A stretch of DNA of 64,000 bases, from NCBI RefSeq assembly GCF_008329585.1, contig NZ_NPKP01000001.1, positions 806,001-870,000 on the forward strand, written 5' to 3'. The stretch is from Mycolicibacterium sp. P9-22. GTDB taxonomy: Bacteria; Actinomycetota; Actinomycetes; Mycobacteriales; Mycobacteriaceae. This document shows, piece after piece, positions 7,781-16,439 of the stretch. The translations under genes were made by a program, and so were the position numbers. The notes beneath the pieces were generated by a model. It did not search any database and had not been told where the DNA came from. It saw only the letters and a program-made list of their open reading frames with translations. Within the stretch, counting starts at the first letter, position 1; every line of letters starts with the position of its first letter.

Positions 7781-9091
7781 GTGCGTGTGTACCTGGTAGT
7801 GGGTGGTGGTGCTGCAGGTTGTGCGGCGGCAGCGGTGCTTTCCCGAGAAGGGCATGAAGTCACGCTCTTCGAGGCATCTGGCGAGTTGGGTGGACGCACC
7901 CGGACCGTTGAGCGTGACGGCTTCGGAGTCGAAGTAGGAGCGATCTACTTGCTCAATTCCTATACCCACACAATCGGGTTGCTCAACGATGTCGGACGGG
8001 GCGGGGTGGTACAACCATGGTCGCCGCTGGCCGGTTTGTGGGACGGCGCTGTCCTGCACCCGATCAGGTACGACTACATCCCGTCGTTCTTCCGCCTCCC
8101 GATGCTGTCGGTTCGGGACAAGGCGCGGTTGGCGTTGCGTGCGGCGCAGATAATTGCTAGTCCCGCTCCTGATCCTTTCGAGACCGAGAGCCTCGCGCAG
8201 TTCGACACCGGCGACAATATGGAAATGTGGGCTCGAAAGCGACTCGGCGACAAGCTCTTCGAGTGCTTTGTACGCCCATTGATCGAACCCTCGTTCGGGA
8301 CCGACTGTCGTGATCTGTCGGTGCCCTATCTGCAGGGCGTCATGAAGCGGGCTCACCGGTCCAAGTTCTTCCTGCCGGTCGAGGGCATGGGGTCGGTGTG
8401 TCGGGCACTGACGGCCAAAGTAGATGTTCGACTCGACACCCAGGTCGCGGGTGTGGAAGTCGACGGGCATGAGGTCGTGATCAGGACGACCGACGACCAG
8501 GTGGTCCGTGCCGACGGCGTCGTCATCGCCACGGATGCCCCGCAGGCCGCGGGTCTCCTCGACGGACAGATCGGACCGGATCTCGCACAGTCGCTGCGGT
8601 CGGTCCCGTACGCATCGATGGCCCACGTCAATCTACGATGGCGCAAGGATCCTTGGCCGAACAGTGAATTCGAGATGCTCCTACCCATCGGAGCTGGGCC
8701 GCGGGACATCCTCGGCACCATCGTCAAGACATCCCGGAGCGCCCAGGAGCTGGTGCCGGCCGGTGCCCGTATGACGAACTCGTACTTCTCCAGTGAATCG
8801 ACTCGCCGGCTGTCAGACGGCGAGCTCGTAGAGGCCACGTTGCGACACGTTGCGAAGATCCTCGGAGACGGGGCGCCCGAGCCGGAGGCGGAGGTCTTCC
8901 GTTCAGAGCGCGCCCTGGCCACCTGTCCGCCCGGACACTACCGGGACATGAGCCGTCTTCGTGGTGCAATGCCGCCTCGAATCGCAGTGGCAGGCGACTA
9001 CCTGGCGCATCTGGGCGTCGAGACTGCTGTCGTCAGCGGTGAACATGCTGCCGGCAAGCTGATCGCCACAGCTCCGCCGGCCAGGCGCTGA
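7781..9091 (+). CDS. FAD-dependent oxidoreductase (amine oxidase/phytoene-desaturase-like)
   Basis: A 436-residue flavoprotein starting at GTG. The N-terminal Rossmann motif VVGGGAAGCAAAAVLSREGH is followed by VTLFEASGELGGRTRTVE, the dinucleotide-binding and Glu-ribose pattern of the NAD(P)-binding-like flavin amine oxidase clan. The C-terminus has PRIAVAGDYLAHLGVETAVV, which closes the FAD site. Members oxidise amines, desaturate isoprenoids or oxidise porphyrinogens, and the specific reaction cannot be assigned. It lies 41 bases after the oxidase pair on the same strand and converges with the PPOX gene. Confidence 0.85.
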   Translation: MRVYLVVGGGAAGCAAAAVLSREGHEVTLFEASGELGGRTRTVERDGFGVEVGAIYLLNSYTHTIGLLNDVGRGGVVQPWSPLAGLWDGAVLHPIRYDYIPSFFRLPMLSVRDKARLALRAAQIIASPAPDPFETESLAQFDTGDNMEMWARKRLGDKLFECFVRPLIEPSFGTDCRDLSVPYLQGVMKRAHRSKFFLPVEGMGSVCRALTAKVDVRLDTQVAGVEVDGHEVVIRTTDDQVVRADGVVIATDAPQAAGLLDGQIGPDLAQSLRSVPYASMAHVNLRWRKDPWPNSEFEMLLPIGAGPRDILGTIVKTSRSAQELVPAGARMTNSYFSSESTRRLSDGELVEATLRHVAKILGDGAPEPEAEVFRSERALATCPPGHYRDMSRLRGAMPPRIAVAGDYLAHLGVETAVVSGEHAAGKLIATAPPARR

Positions 9092-9105
9092 TCACCACAC
9101 CGAGA

Positions 9106-9552
9106 TCAGGGTGACGGTTTGGCCGGGATCTTACGGAAATCCCAGCTCCGCGTGGTCGTCGGCGTTATCTGTAGCCATGCGTGACGCCCGTCGCTGACAA
9201 AGTCCGTTCCCGCAAAGTACTTTTCGGAGAAGAGGCGCTCCGGAGCCGCAAGCTCCGGGTTGGCCGAATCGGTTCGGGGAACCTCACCGACAATGGTTGC
9301 GGTACCCACGATCTCCACGCCGCGAAGCTCGCCGTAGGCGGCGCCGTCGTCGACAACGACCGATATCCGCGCGTCGTAGGTGAGGTCGGTCCACCGCTGG
9401 CTGTCGACTATGGAGTACAACCACAGTGCCGCGCCATCCCAGGCGAACCACAGCGGAGTGACGTGCGGCTGGCCGGACCGGCTGACCGTCGCGACCCGGC
9501 AGGTGCGTTGTTGCGCAAGGAAGCTGTCGACTTCGTCGCGGGTCATGGCCAT
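9106..9552 (-). CDS. Pyridoxamine-5'-phosphate-oxidase-fold protein (PPOX/F420 class)
   Basis: A split-beta-barrel flavin or F420-binding protein of 148 residues from the ATG chosen here (MAMTRDEVDSFLAQQRTCRV). The frame can be extended to a TTG at 9603. RVATVSRSGQPHVTPLWFAW is the family signature, followed by LWLYSIVDSQRWTDL and a central RISVVVDDG strand. Mycobacteria have many such F420-dependent reductases or oxidases of unknown substrate. It is the last gene of the minus-strand group thioesterase-SRPBCC-GMC-PPOX. Confidence 0.85.
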   Translation of the reverse strand: MAMTRDEVDSFLAQQRTCRVATVSRSGQPHVTPLWFAWDGAALWLYSIVDSQRWTDLTYDARISVVVDDGAAYGELRGVEIVGTATIVGEVPRTDSANPELAAPERLFSEKYFAGTDFVSDGRHAWLQITPTTTRSWDFRKIPAKPSP

Positions 9553-9633
9553 CGAGAGTCGGCGACGTTGTGGTCGTTGGGTGCCGTCATTCACAGGGTG
9601 CAACGATCCTCGGAGTTGGGTATGGAAATGGGG

Positions 9634-11142
9634 TCAGCCGTGCAGCACGAGGTCGGCTGCCCGGTGGGCGATCATCATGGACGGCGCGTTGGTGTTGCCC
9701 GAAGTGATGGACGGCATGACGGATGCGTCGACGACACGCAACCCTTCGATCCCGTGCACGCGCAGGTACGGATCGACGACGGAGTCTCCGTCGGTGCCCA
9801 TGCGACACGTGCCGACCGCGTGGTAGATGCTGGATTCCTTGACGGCCAACCACTCCGGACCCGCTGAAGGATCGCCGTCGAGATATGTGCCGGTCATACC
9901 CCGCATGGCCGACGTGGATTCGATGAGATCACGCGCGAGCGCGGTGCCGGTCAGGAGTCGGTCCCGGTCACCGGCCTGCGACAGTCGGGCGTGATGGACC
10001 ACCGGCTTGCCGTCGCGAAGTTCTATTCGCCCGCGCGACTCGGGGTGCAGAAGAACGGTATAGACGGTGAAGGCATCCTGGCGGTCGACCCGGGCGCGGC
10101 CTCGGATCGGATCGAGCTGGTAATGAACCGGCGAGATGGCGATCTGGAATTCGTCGGTGAACAGCTGCGCCTCGAACGGTGTGGTGGTCAACGCCCCGGT
10201 TCCGCTGGTGACCAGCGAGCCGACCGCCCGAATCGCGCGTACCGGATTCGTCGAGTTGATGGTCGGGACACGGGAGGCCCAGTGCTGCGCTACGACCAGG
10301 TGGTCGTGCAGATTCTGCCCGACGCCGGGTAGGTCCGCGACCCTGCCGCGTGCTCGGATGCCCGACCGCATCAGCAGTGCCGGTGACCCGATCGCGCCGG
10401 CGGCCAGGATGACCCCTTGCGCCGCCCGCACAAGTCGTCCTTGCGCCACGATGCCGACGGCGCGCCCCTTTTCGACCAGGACCTGTTGAACCGGTGTGCG
10501 GGTGTGCAGCCTCGGCCGCCGGTCGTTCGGCAGGCTTCGCAGGAATCCCGTTGCAGCAGAACAGCGGAGACCATGACGTTGATTGACCTGGGCTGGGCCG
10601 ACGCCGAGTTGGGTGCTGCCGTTCTGGTCTGGGTTGTGGGCATAGCCGGCTTCGACCGCGGCAGCGATGAAGCCGTGATCGAGCGGATGCCGGTGACCGC
10701 ACCAGGTGACATCGATCGGGCCGCCCGTGCCCCGATGGCTGTCGGAGCCGCCTGCCCAGTTCTCTATCGACCTGAAGGCCGGCAGTACATCGTCGTAGCT
10801 CCAGCCGGTGGCGCCCCCGCGCTGCCATGCGTCGAAATCCTCGGCCCGCCCCCGCACATAGACCATGGCGTTGATGGAGCCACTGCCGCCGACGATGCGC
10901 CCGCCGGCAAAGGCGCTCGGTTGGTTGTTCTTGCTGGGATCGGGAGCCGTTGGATAGCGCCAGTTGGCGGTCGCGAACAGACTCATGATCCCGATGGGTA
11001 GACGGACGTCCGGGCGTCGGTCAGTCCCGCCTGCTTCGAACAATGCCACGTCAGCGCCCGCTGCTGCCAGTCGGGAGGCGACGACGCATCCCGCCGACCC
11101 CGCCCCGACGACGATGTAGTCGGGTGTCTCCGGCGATCTCAT
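9634..11142 (-). CDS. GMC family oxidoreductase (choline-dehydrogenase-like)
   Basis: A 502-residue FAD alcohol oxidase or dehydrogenase. The N-terminal [20 protein letters not shown] binds [22 protein letters not shown] and [14 protein letters not shown] are the two GMC signatures, and the C-terminal [12 protein letters not shown] and [10 protein letters not shown] carry the catalytic His and Asn. All key residues are present. It overlaps the SRPBCC gene by ATGA. Homologues oxidise primary or secondary alcohols, including sterols and polyethers; the substrate is undetermined. Confidence 0.92.
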   Translation of the reverse strand: MRSPETPDYIVVGAGSAGCVVASRLAAAGADVALFEAGGTDRRPDVRLPIGIMSLFATANWRYPTAPDPSKNNQPSAFAGGRIVGGSGSINAMVYVRGRAEDFDAWQRGGATGWSYDDVLPAFRSIENWAGGSDSHRGTGGPIDVTWCGHRHPLDHGFIAAAVEAGYAHNPDQNGSTQLGVGPAQVNQRHGLRCSAATGFLRSLPNDRRPRLHTRTPVQQVLVEKGRAVGIVAQGRLVRAAQGVILAAGAIGSPALLMRSGIRARGRVADLPGVGQNLHDHLVVAQHWASRVPTINSTNPVRAIRAVGSLVTSGTGALTTTPFEAQLFTDEFQIAISPVHYQLDPIRGRARVDRQDAFTVYTVLLHPESRGRIELRDGKPVVHHARLSQAGDRDRLLTGTALARDLIESTSAMRGMTGTYLDGDPSAGPEWLAVKESSIYHAVGTCRMGTDGDSVVDPYLRVHGIEGLRVVDASVMPSITSGNTNAPSMMIAHRAADLVLHG

Positions 11143-11633
11143 GGGTTGATCTCCGGGCCTTGCGGGGTGTACTCAGCCTCGATGATCTGCCGTAGCCGTT
11201 GCAGCGACTGGTCGATGTTGCCCTGAAGATCGGTACGACGATCCTTGACACGCAGCGCGATTCGTTCGAAGGCCAACGCGGCGAACGGCAGATCGACACA
11301 CATCCGCATTTCCTCGATGAGACGGCATCCCTCCGCTGCGGTCTCCATCCCGTAGCTCCATCTGGTGAAGTCCGATCCGCGAAGCTGCACGGCGAACTCG
11401 AAGAGCCGGCCCGGCCGTGCCGTGACGATCTTGGCGTGCGTCGACCATCGCCCGAATCGGCGGCGGTTCATGCCTCGGAACTCATCCGCAGCGATCCACT
11501 CCGTGCGGATGCACTCGGGACTCCACTCTGGGATTCTGCGGATGTCGGATACGACGGCATAGACCTGCTCCGGTGTCGCGCGAATCAGCGTGGCAGCCCG
11601 CACGACATCACCCGATTGCAAAACGGTGCTCAT
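11139..11633 (-). CDS. SRPBCC (START/polyketide-cyclase-like) family protein
   Basis: A 164-residue ligand-binding helix-grip protein. [20 protein letters not shown] followed by [11 protein letters not shown] is the standard N-terminal strand and helix, and [20 protein letters not shown] lines the cavity. The ATG at 11633 is chosen because it overlaps the preceding gene's stop by ATGA. Such proteins bind hydrophobic ligands or act as cyclases or aromatases, and the fold alone does not identify the ligand. It sits between a double-hotdog protein and a GMC oxidoreductase in one operon. Confidence 0.85.
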   Translation of the reverse strand: MSTVLQSGDVVRAATLIRATPEQVYAVVSDIRRIPEWSPECIRTEWIAADEFRGMNRRRFGRWSTHAKIVTARPGRLFEFAVQLRGSDFTRWSYGMETAAEGCRLIEEMRMCVDLPFAALAFERIALRVKDRRTDLQGNIDQSLQRLRQIIEAEYTPQGPEINP

Positions 11634-12493
11634 GAGGTGTGCTCTGCGGACCGTGGGTGCCTGCCGGGCCGTCGTGCGGTGACGGTCGACACCGTGCACA
11701 GCTCACCGCCTCCGCCAAAGCCGAGCACCTCGACGACGGCTGATGACCTACCGACGTGATGGGCCCGTGCCTTCGCCGTGTAGGGCGCCCCGACGGCGAC
11801 CGGGCGGACAAAGTTGGTCTGGACGTGCGCTATGAGCAGGTCCGGGTTCGCCCGTTGAATGTGAGCCGAGGCGGCGACTTCGGTTACGCACGCTGACACG
11901 CCGCCGTGCATGATTCCGAATCCGTTGACCCAACCACCGGGTTCACAGAGGGTCACCTCCGTGGAGTCGGAAAGGTGTTTGTATTCGAGTCCCAGTAGTT
12001 CCTCGATGTTCATCGAGTTCGACAGTGGTGGCGGCGCGGCCGAGTCATCGGCATGGGGGTCCTTCGCTGTTGCCGGTATGTAGACGCAACGGGCGCTCCC
12101 CACTGCCAACAGCTCGTCGTCCTGGTCGGTGATTCGGCATTGGGTGAGGGACTCGGTGCCGGTGGTGACATTATGTGCTCGTGCGACAAGTGCCTCGGCG
12201 TTCGACAGGTCACCGACGACATCGAGCGTCAGTTCGGCTGTGAGCGAACAGGTTCGAGACGGCCGACGCAGGTAGGGCAGCTCACCGAGTATGTGATCGG
12301 CAAGGACCATCAAAGGACCGACCCGCAGCCGATGTTGTCCGTCGCGTGCCCACGGCCGGATTGGCAGGGCGCATCGGTTTCCACCGGCATCGGTTGGTGC
12401 GCAATCCCGCAAACCGAACCGACTTTCAACTGATCGGTGATCACCTATCAGGCACCACGTCGCGGTGGGAGAGTTTTTGTGGGCAATGGTCAT
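11630..12493 (-). CDS. Double-hotdog thioesterase-like protein
   Basis: A 287-residue protein with two hotdog halves. The C-terminal half carries WVNGFGIMHGGVSACVTEVA, the PaaI/thioesterase signature, and DLLIAHVQTNFVRPVAVGAP. The N-terminal half (about residues 30-140) is a diverged copy with SLTAELTLDVVGDL. It probably hydrolyses or binds an acyl-CoA. It is the first gene of a coupled operon (overlap with SRPBCC). The tandem arrangement resembles the acyl-CoA thioesterase/acyl-binding proteins that many mycobacteria carry. Confidence 0.82.
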   Translation of the reverse strand: MTIAHKNSPTATWCLIGDHRSVESRFGLRDCAPTDAGGNRCALPIRPWARDGQHRLRVGPLMVLADHILGELPYLRRPSRTCSLTAELTLDVVGDLSNAEALVARAHNVTTGTESLTQCRITDQDDELLAVGSARCVYIPATAKDPHADDSAAPPPLSNSMNIEELLGLEYKHLSDSTEVTLCEPGGWVNGFGIMHGGVSACVTEVAASAHIQRANPDLLIAHVQTNFVRPVAVGAPYTAKARAHHVGRSSAVVEVLGFGGGGELCTVSTVTARRPGRHPRSAEHTS

Positions 12494-12556
12494 TGTCGGC
12501 TTTCTCTGGTGTCGCGTGCAGCCTGTGTGACGATCTAGAGCCTCGGGTTGCGAGGC

Positions 12557-13069
12557 TCAGCCAGGTTGGCCGTAGACCGCGACAACAACAGTCCGATCCA
12601 GGCTGTTCTCCGACCACACGCCCATGTGAATATTGGCGCAGTTGCGCATGATCGCGACGCTGTGCGGGTTGTGGTACCACTGGTTGATCAATTCGATTCC
12701 GCTGATCGCCAGCGCTGGATTGATCGCGACAGTCTGTGCAACGATTCCGCGGTAGCCGGCGGCTTCGGCGCGCTGCGCAGGGGTGGATCCGTCCGATCCC
12801 ACGTCGGCGTTGAGCGCGCGGTTTCCCATCAGGTCGCGGGCGTGCCACTCGGCGGCCAGTTGCAGCTGAGCGTGGCGCGCCACGTTGTTCGTGCAGCCTG
12901 CCTGGTGTTGCACCGTGTAGACGTTGGCGATGACACTTTCGTTCAGCCTGCGGTTATCGGCACTTGCGTTGGGTGCCAACGAAACTGCGATGGTTGTGGC
13001 GAGCGCCAGGGCGAGAATTGCCCGACGTGGTCGACGGGTGCGTGCCTCGGACGAGATCGCGTGGCCCAT
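12557..13069 (-). CDS. Secreted CAP (SCP/PR-1) domain protein
   Basis: A 170-residue exported protein. A twin-basic signal (RTRRPRRAILALALATTIAV, cleavage after NASA) precedes a CAP domain with LQLAAEWHARDLMGNRALNA and IELINQWYHNPHSVAIMRNC, where bacterial CAP proteins have the conserved His/Glu region. The start MGHAISSE is chosen over the longer frame because it lies 4 bases after the DUF732 stop, has GGAG upstream and directly precedes the signal peptide. The function of mycobacterial CAP proteins is poorly known; cell-wall location is expected. Confidence 0.82.
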   Translation of the reverse strand: MGHAISSEARTRRPRRAILALALATTIAVSLAPNASADNRRLNESVIANVYTVQHQAGCTNNVARHAQLQLAAEWHARDLMGNRALNADVGSDGSTPAQRAEAAGYRGIVAQTVAINPALAISGIELINQWYHNPHSVAIMRNCANIHMGVWSENSLDRTVVVAVYGQPG

Positions 13070-13073
13070 CTGA

Positions 13074-13517
13074 TTACTCCGATCCGGGGCGGTAGCCCGC
13101 GGCTGAATTGCGTAGTTGCCAGATCGCGCCGGGGCACAGCTCGTTGGCCGCCTGCGTGATGAGGTACGAGGCTTGATAGTCATCGGTCGTGTTGAAGTCG
13201 CGTTTGACCTCTGATATCAACGACCCGTACGGGGTTCCCGACTCGACCCTGTCGCAGAGCGAGTGCCCGTATGCCAAAGCCGCGTCGGCATTGGGAAATC
13301 CGTAGCCAGGGCGAACTGTGACGTTCACGAGGTAGGCGACCGCGTCGGCGCCGGCGGTTGCCGGCACCAGGGCGGTCGGAAGGGCCATCATCGTCAGAAC
13401 TCCGAGCGCGTGCGCGGACCGGACGCGTGTGCGCCGCTTGCGATCGAGTTCTGATGGTTGTCCGCCGAGGTACGTCACCCACCTACTGTGCGCAATCCGG
13501 CTTCTCTGGTCAAGCAT
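13074..13517 (-). CDS. Secreted DUF732 protein
   Basis: A 147-residue protein. A signal peptide (about residues 30-56, ending LVPATAGADA) precedes a mature domain with PNADAALAYGHSLCDRVESG and YLITQAANELCPGAIWQLRN. These are the two conserved Cys of DUF732, a mycobacterial family of small secreted proteins of unknown role. The first ATG (13517) has no ribosome-binding site and lies against an AT-rich tract, so a GTG at 13478 or a leaderless transcript is possible. It is coupled with the CAP gene. Confidence 0.8.
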   Translation of the reverse strand: MLDQRSRIAHSRWVTYLGGQPSELDRKRRTRVRSAHALGVLTMMALPTALVPATAGADAVAYLVNVTVRPGYGFPNADAALAYGHSLCDRVESGTPYGSLISEVKRDFNTTDDYQASYLITQAANELCPGAIWQLRNSAAGYRPGSE

Positions 13518-13726
13518 TTTTTACTAGAAATTAAACCAGTGGTCGAAAAAGCTCCTCGGCCGTTCAGTGCTGCGGTAACTAGGTCGCGGGGTTGGCGGGC
13601 GGGCCTACCCCGCGGCGGCGTGCCGGCCAGAAGGTGGAACGACGGGACCACTGACGGCGCACTCCAGCGGGAACCAAGCGGGAGCGTCAACGACCGATGT
13701 GAGCAGTTCGGACTTACTATGTTCGG

Positions 13727-14389
13727 ATGGCTAGGCGAAACAATCGGCTGTCCGCGGCGGCAGACAAGGTGGTCGTCGAGCCAGCGACCGCAGAATCTAA
13801 GTCGGCGTTGACACGCTCGCGCATCCTCGACGCCGCGGCACGTGTTCTGTCCGAGAAGGGCTACGCCGGTCTTCGTCTTACCGACGTGGCCGCCGAAGCG
13901 GACCTGCAGGCTCCCGCCATCTACTACTACTTTCCGTCCAGGGATGAGCTGATCGAGGAAGTGATGTGGTCGGGCATCGCCGATATGCGTGAGCACGTCG
14001 TGTCCGTCCTGGAGAAGGTTCCCGATGGGAGCCCGTCACTGGAGCGGCTGCTCATCGCTGCGGAAGCGCATCTGCGGCACGAGCTGGAGATCTCGCACTA
14101 CACCACGGCGGCCATCCGGAACTCGGGCCAGGTACCGCAGAGTATTCGTAAACGCCAGATCCTCGAAGAGGAACGCTACGGTGACGTCTGGCGCAGGCTG
14201 ATCAACGACGTTGCTCGTGACGGAGTGCTGCGCCCCGAGCTTGACCTTTACATCGCGCAGATGCTGGTCCTCGGTGCGCTGAACTGGGCGGTGGAGTGGT
14301 GGAATCCCCGGCGCGGATCGATCGAGGCGGTGGTGGAGAACGCGCAGTCGATCATTCGGCACGGCATCGCCGAGGTGCCTGCCGAATAG
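13727..14389 (+). CDS. TetR family transcriptional regulator (paralogue of the gene at 3411)
   Basis: A 220-residue TetR protein. The HTH at about residues 28-75 contains RILDAAARVLSEKGYAG and LTDVAAEADLQAPAIYYYFP. The ligand domain ends with LGALNWAVEWWNPRRGSIEA. Nearly the whole HTH matches the regulator at 3411-4058, including the recognition helix, which predicts overlapping DNA specificity. It is divergent from the DUF732/CAP pair across a 209-base region that contains an AT-rich tract (13516-13535), and convergent with an APH-like gene. Confidence 0.92.
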   Translation: MARRNNRLSAAADKVVVEPATAESKSALTRSRILDAAARVLSEKGYAGLRLTDVAAEADLQAPAIYYYFPSRDELIEEVMWSGIADMREHVVSVLEKVPDGSPSLERLLIAAEAHLRHELEISHYTTAAIRNSGQVPQSIRKRQILEEERYGDVWRRLINDVARDGVLRPELDLYIAQMLVLGALNWAVEWWNPRRGSIEAVVENAQSIIRHGIAEVPAE

Positions 14390-14393
14390 GCGC

Positions 14394-15443
14394 CTACCCG
14401 GCAAGCCGAAGGTGATCGGCCGCCGAGTTCAACAGGACCCCGACGGTGCGCTCGAGTTCCTCGGGGTCGATCGCGGCATGTGAACCCATGGCTCCGGAAA
14501 GTCGCCGGGCTCGTACCCCTTCCAACAAACTTGCCGCGCGCCACTGCGAAAACGCACGGTAGTAATCCAGGTTGTCGACGCGAATGTCGGCGACTTTCTG
14601 GTACACGGCGATCATCTCGGAGCGGTCGGGGAAGCCGCCTGCGCGGGTGGGGCTGGGCATCACGATCGCGGGCTCGTCGGCCGTTCGCCAGTCGTCGAGC
14701 AGCCACGCAAGATCGGCGAGGGGATCACCGACGGTGCACAGTTCCCAATCGAGTACGGCGGTGATCTGCCCCCGGTCTACGAGCAAGTTCGACAATCGGT
14801 AGTCACCGTGCATGATCACCTGTGGCGGACTCGGGGGGAGTCGGTCGACCAGCTTTGTATGCATGGCCTGCCAGTCGGCGTCGTAGCGACTCTGGGAACG
14901 GACGTGTGCCCAAGCCGTCGCGACACGGTGAATCTGCCGCACCAGGTAGGGGCTGCGAGAAGTCGGGATTCCAAGAATCCCCGGTTTGATCGAGTGCAGT
15001 TTGGCCAGGGTCGTCGCCACCGACACGCCGAGCTGATAGCGCTGTTCGCGAGTGAGGGCGCCGGCCTGCTCGGCTGTCTCCAGCGCGGAACCCGCGACAC
15101 GCTCCATCACCAAGAATGGCGAACCATCCACTCTTTCGCCCGTCCCGATCACCCGAGGAGTGGGCACATCCGACCCGGACAGAGCCTGCAGGATGCCGGC
15201 CTCGCGAACAAGGTCGTGCGATCCGCTCGGCGCGCTGTGCGGAGGTTCGCGCAACACCCATTCGGATCCCGCGCCGTCCACGATGAGGGACGTGATGTTC
15301 GACTGCCCGATGCCAACTCGGGTCATCGCCAGGGGAGGTGTGGCGGCCACACCGTGCCGTGCCAGCCAGTCGAACACCGCGGAGGGTTGCGTTGACATGC
15401 CTGGACCGCGGGATCCGGCGCCACTGGATTGTTGGATCTCCAC
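14394..15443 (-). CDS. Phosphotransferase family protein (APH-like)
   Basis: A kinase-fold protein of about 349 residues with intact motifs: PQVIMHGDYRLSNLLVD (HGDxxxxN) and TAVLDWELCTVGDPLADLAW (metal site). SEWVLREPPHSAPSG and SPFLVMERVAGSAL are N-lobe features. It resembles the APH domain found next to or fused with acyl-CoA dehydrogenases (ACAD10/11 type), which phosphorylates 4-hydroxyacyl-CoAs in animals; a similar role here is inference. The frame extends to an ATG at 15527 inside an AT-rich inverted repeat. The GTG at 15443 (GAAGGG upstream) or the ATG at 15398 fit homologue lengths better. Confidence 0.85.
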   Translation of the reverse strand: MEIQQSSGAGSRGPGMSTQPSAVFDWLARHGVAATPPLAMTRVGIGQSNITSLIVDGAGSEWVLREPPHSAPSGSHDLVREAGILQALSGSDVPTPRVIGTGERVDGSPFLVMERVAGSALETAEQAGALTREQRYQLGVSVATTLAKLHSIKPGILGIPTSRSPYLVRQIHRVATAWAHVRSQSRYDADWQAMHTKLVDRLPPSPPQVIMHGDYRLSNLLVDRGQITAVLDWELCTVGDPLADLAWLLDDWRTADEPAIVMPSPTRAGGFPDRSEMIAVYQKVADIRVDNLDYYRAFSQWRAASLLEGVRARRLSGAMGSHAAIDPEELERTVGVLLNSAADHLRLAG

Positions 15444-15515
15444 GAGGGTGCCCTTCTGGTGGGGTGCCTGCCCAGGTGTAGCGACGTTCCCAGCGAATGC
15501 CGACGGCGCCACATG

Positions 15516-15537
15516 ATTATCTATCATGGATTAGAAT
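15516..15537. promoter_or_regulatory. AT-rich imperfect inverted repeat (putative operator)
   Basis: A 22-base tract with outer arms ATTATCTA and TTAGAAT lies between the APH-like gene (minus) and a TetR gene (plus). It resembles boxes A-C but has a longer centre. It overlaps the longest possible start of the APH-like gene, which supports a downstream start there. The diverging TetR (15585) is the most likely binder. Confidence 0.35.
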
Positions 15538-15584
15538 AGCCGGATGGTCGCAGCGTGGGCCGCGGTCGGGTGGCCTGACCCGAC

Positions 15585-16124
15585 ATGACCCGTGACGATT
15601 ACATGGTGAAGGGTCTGGAGGTCTTGGCCGATCGCGGGCATCTCGACCTCAAGCTGGCTGAGGTGTGCCGGCGGTTGGGTGTGACCTCGGGGTCGTTCTA
15701 CCACTTCTTCTCCAGCTGGGCTGACTATCGGAGTCAGTTGATTCTGTACTGGAAAGACAACGGCACCCTTGCGAAGCTGAATCTCATAGGAGCCGAACCG
15801 GATCCGCGCCGTCGGATAGAGCGACTTGTCGAGGTGGGGTTACATCTGAATCACACCGCCGAGGGTGCAATCCGAGCCTGGAGCCGAGTGGACGCGGACG
15901 TGGCGGTCATTCAGTCCGAAGTGGATCAGCTGCGGCGTCGGGTCGTCCTGGACTCGGCTCGGCAGCTCGGTGCCGACGAGGCACGCGCGAACCGGTTTGC
16001 GGATGCGGCGCTGTACCTGCTCGTCGGCTACGAGCAGGCCGCTCTTGCGCCCGACCTGGAAGGTCTGGAGGCGATCTTCCGCGATCTACTGCGGCTTATC
16101 GAGATAGTCGATATCGAAGCCTGA
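15585..16124 (+). CDS. TetR family transcriptional regulator
   Basis: A 179-residue, short TetR/AcrR regulator. The HTH occupies residues 1-45 (LKLAEVCRRLGVTSGSFYHF), so the domain begins almost at the N-terminus. The C-terminal domain ends LYLLVGYEQAALAPDLEG. It is divergent from the APH-like gene, which it may control. No clear ribosome-binding site precedes the ATG, and a leaderless message is possible. Confidence 0.85.
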   Translation: MTRDDYMVKGLEVLADRGHLDLKLAEVCRRLGVTSGSFYHFFSSWADYRSQLILYWKDNGTLAKLNLIGAEPDPRRRIERLVEVGLHLNHTAEGAIRAWSRVDADVAVIQSEVDQLRRRVVLDSARQLGADEARANRFADAALYLLVGYEQAALAPDLEGLEAIFRDLLRLIEIVDIEA

Positions 16125-16257
16125 GCAGTTGTCGTCGCCTGGCTTGGCCTCCTTCGCATTCTTCCGTTCCCGGCCCGAAGGCCCGACAGCTGTCAATTTT
16201 TATTCACGACTAGAAAATCTGGTGTCTATGTGATCTGCTGATGGAACGCGTCCCGCT

Positions 16258-16398
16258 ATGACGTGCGAGACAGATCGGAGTTTGTTGGTGGATCCCGTTC
16301 CCGACTACGACGCGAGCGACGAACTCGAGATGTTCTTCAACTGGCTGCCGTGGGCTCTGCGTGGCACCTACCCACCGCCCGCATACCCGCCGATCTGA
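16258..16398 (+). CDS. Possible 46-residue small protein
   Basis: An ATG-initiated frame of 46 codons ending just before the MPT51-like gene. The peptide has an acidic middle and an aromatic, proline-rich end (EMFFNWLPWALRGTYPPPAY, then PPI). Third codon positions are GC-rich as in real genes here. No ribosome-binding site is obvious and no homologue is recognised. It competes with a spurious N-terminal extension of the downstream gene in another frame. Could be a leader peptide or chance. Confidence 0.35.
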   Translation: MTCETDRSLLVDPVPDYDASDELEMFFNWLPWALRGTYPPPAYPPI

Positions 16399-16439
16399 TC
16401 GCTGAGCGACCAGCCGATCCACCTTCGAAGGAGACCTGT

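Noticed and set aside
4115-15443. Antibiotic-resistance role for the two APH-like genes
   Set aside because: They sit with acyl-CoA genes and resemble the metabolic APH branch; one has an altered catalytic loop, so resistance is not supported.
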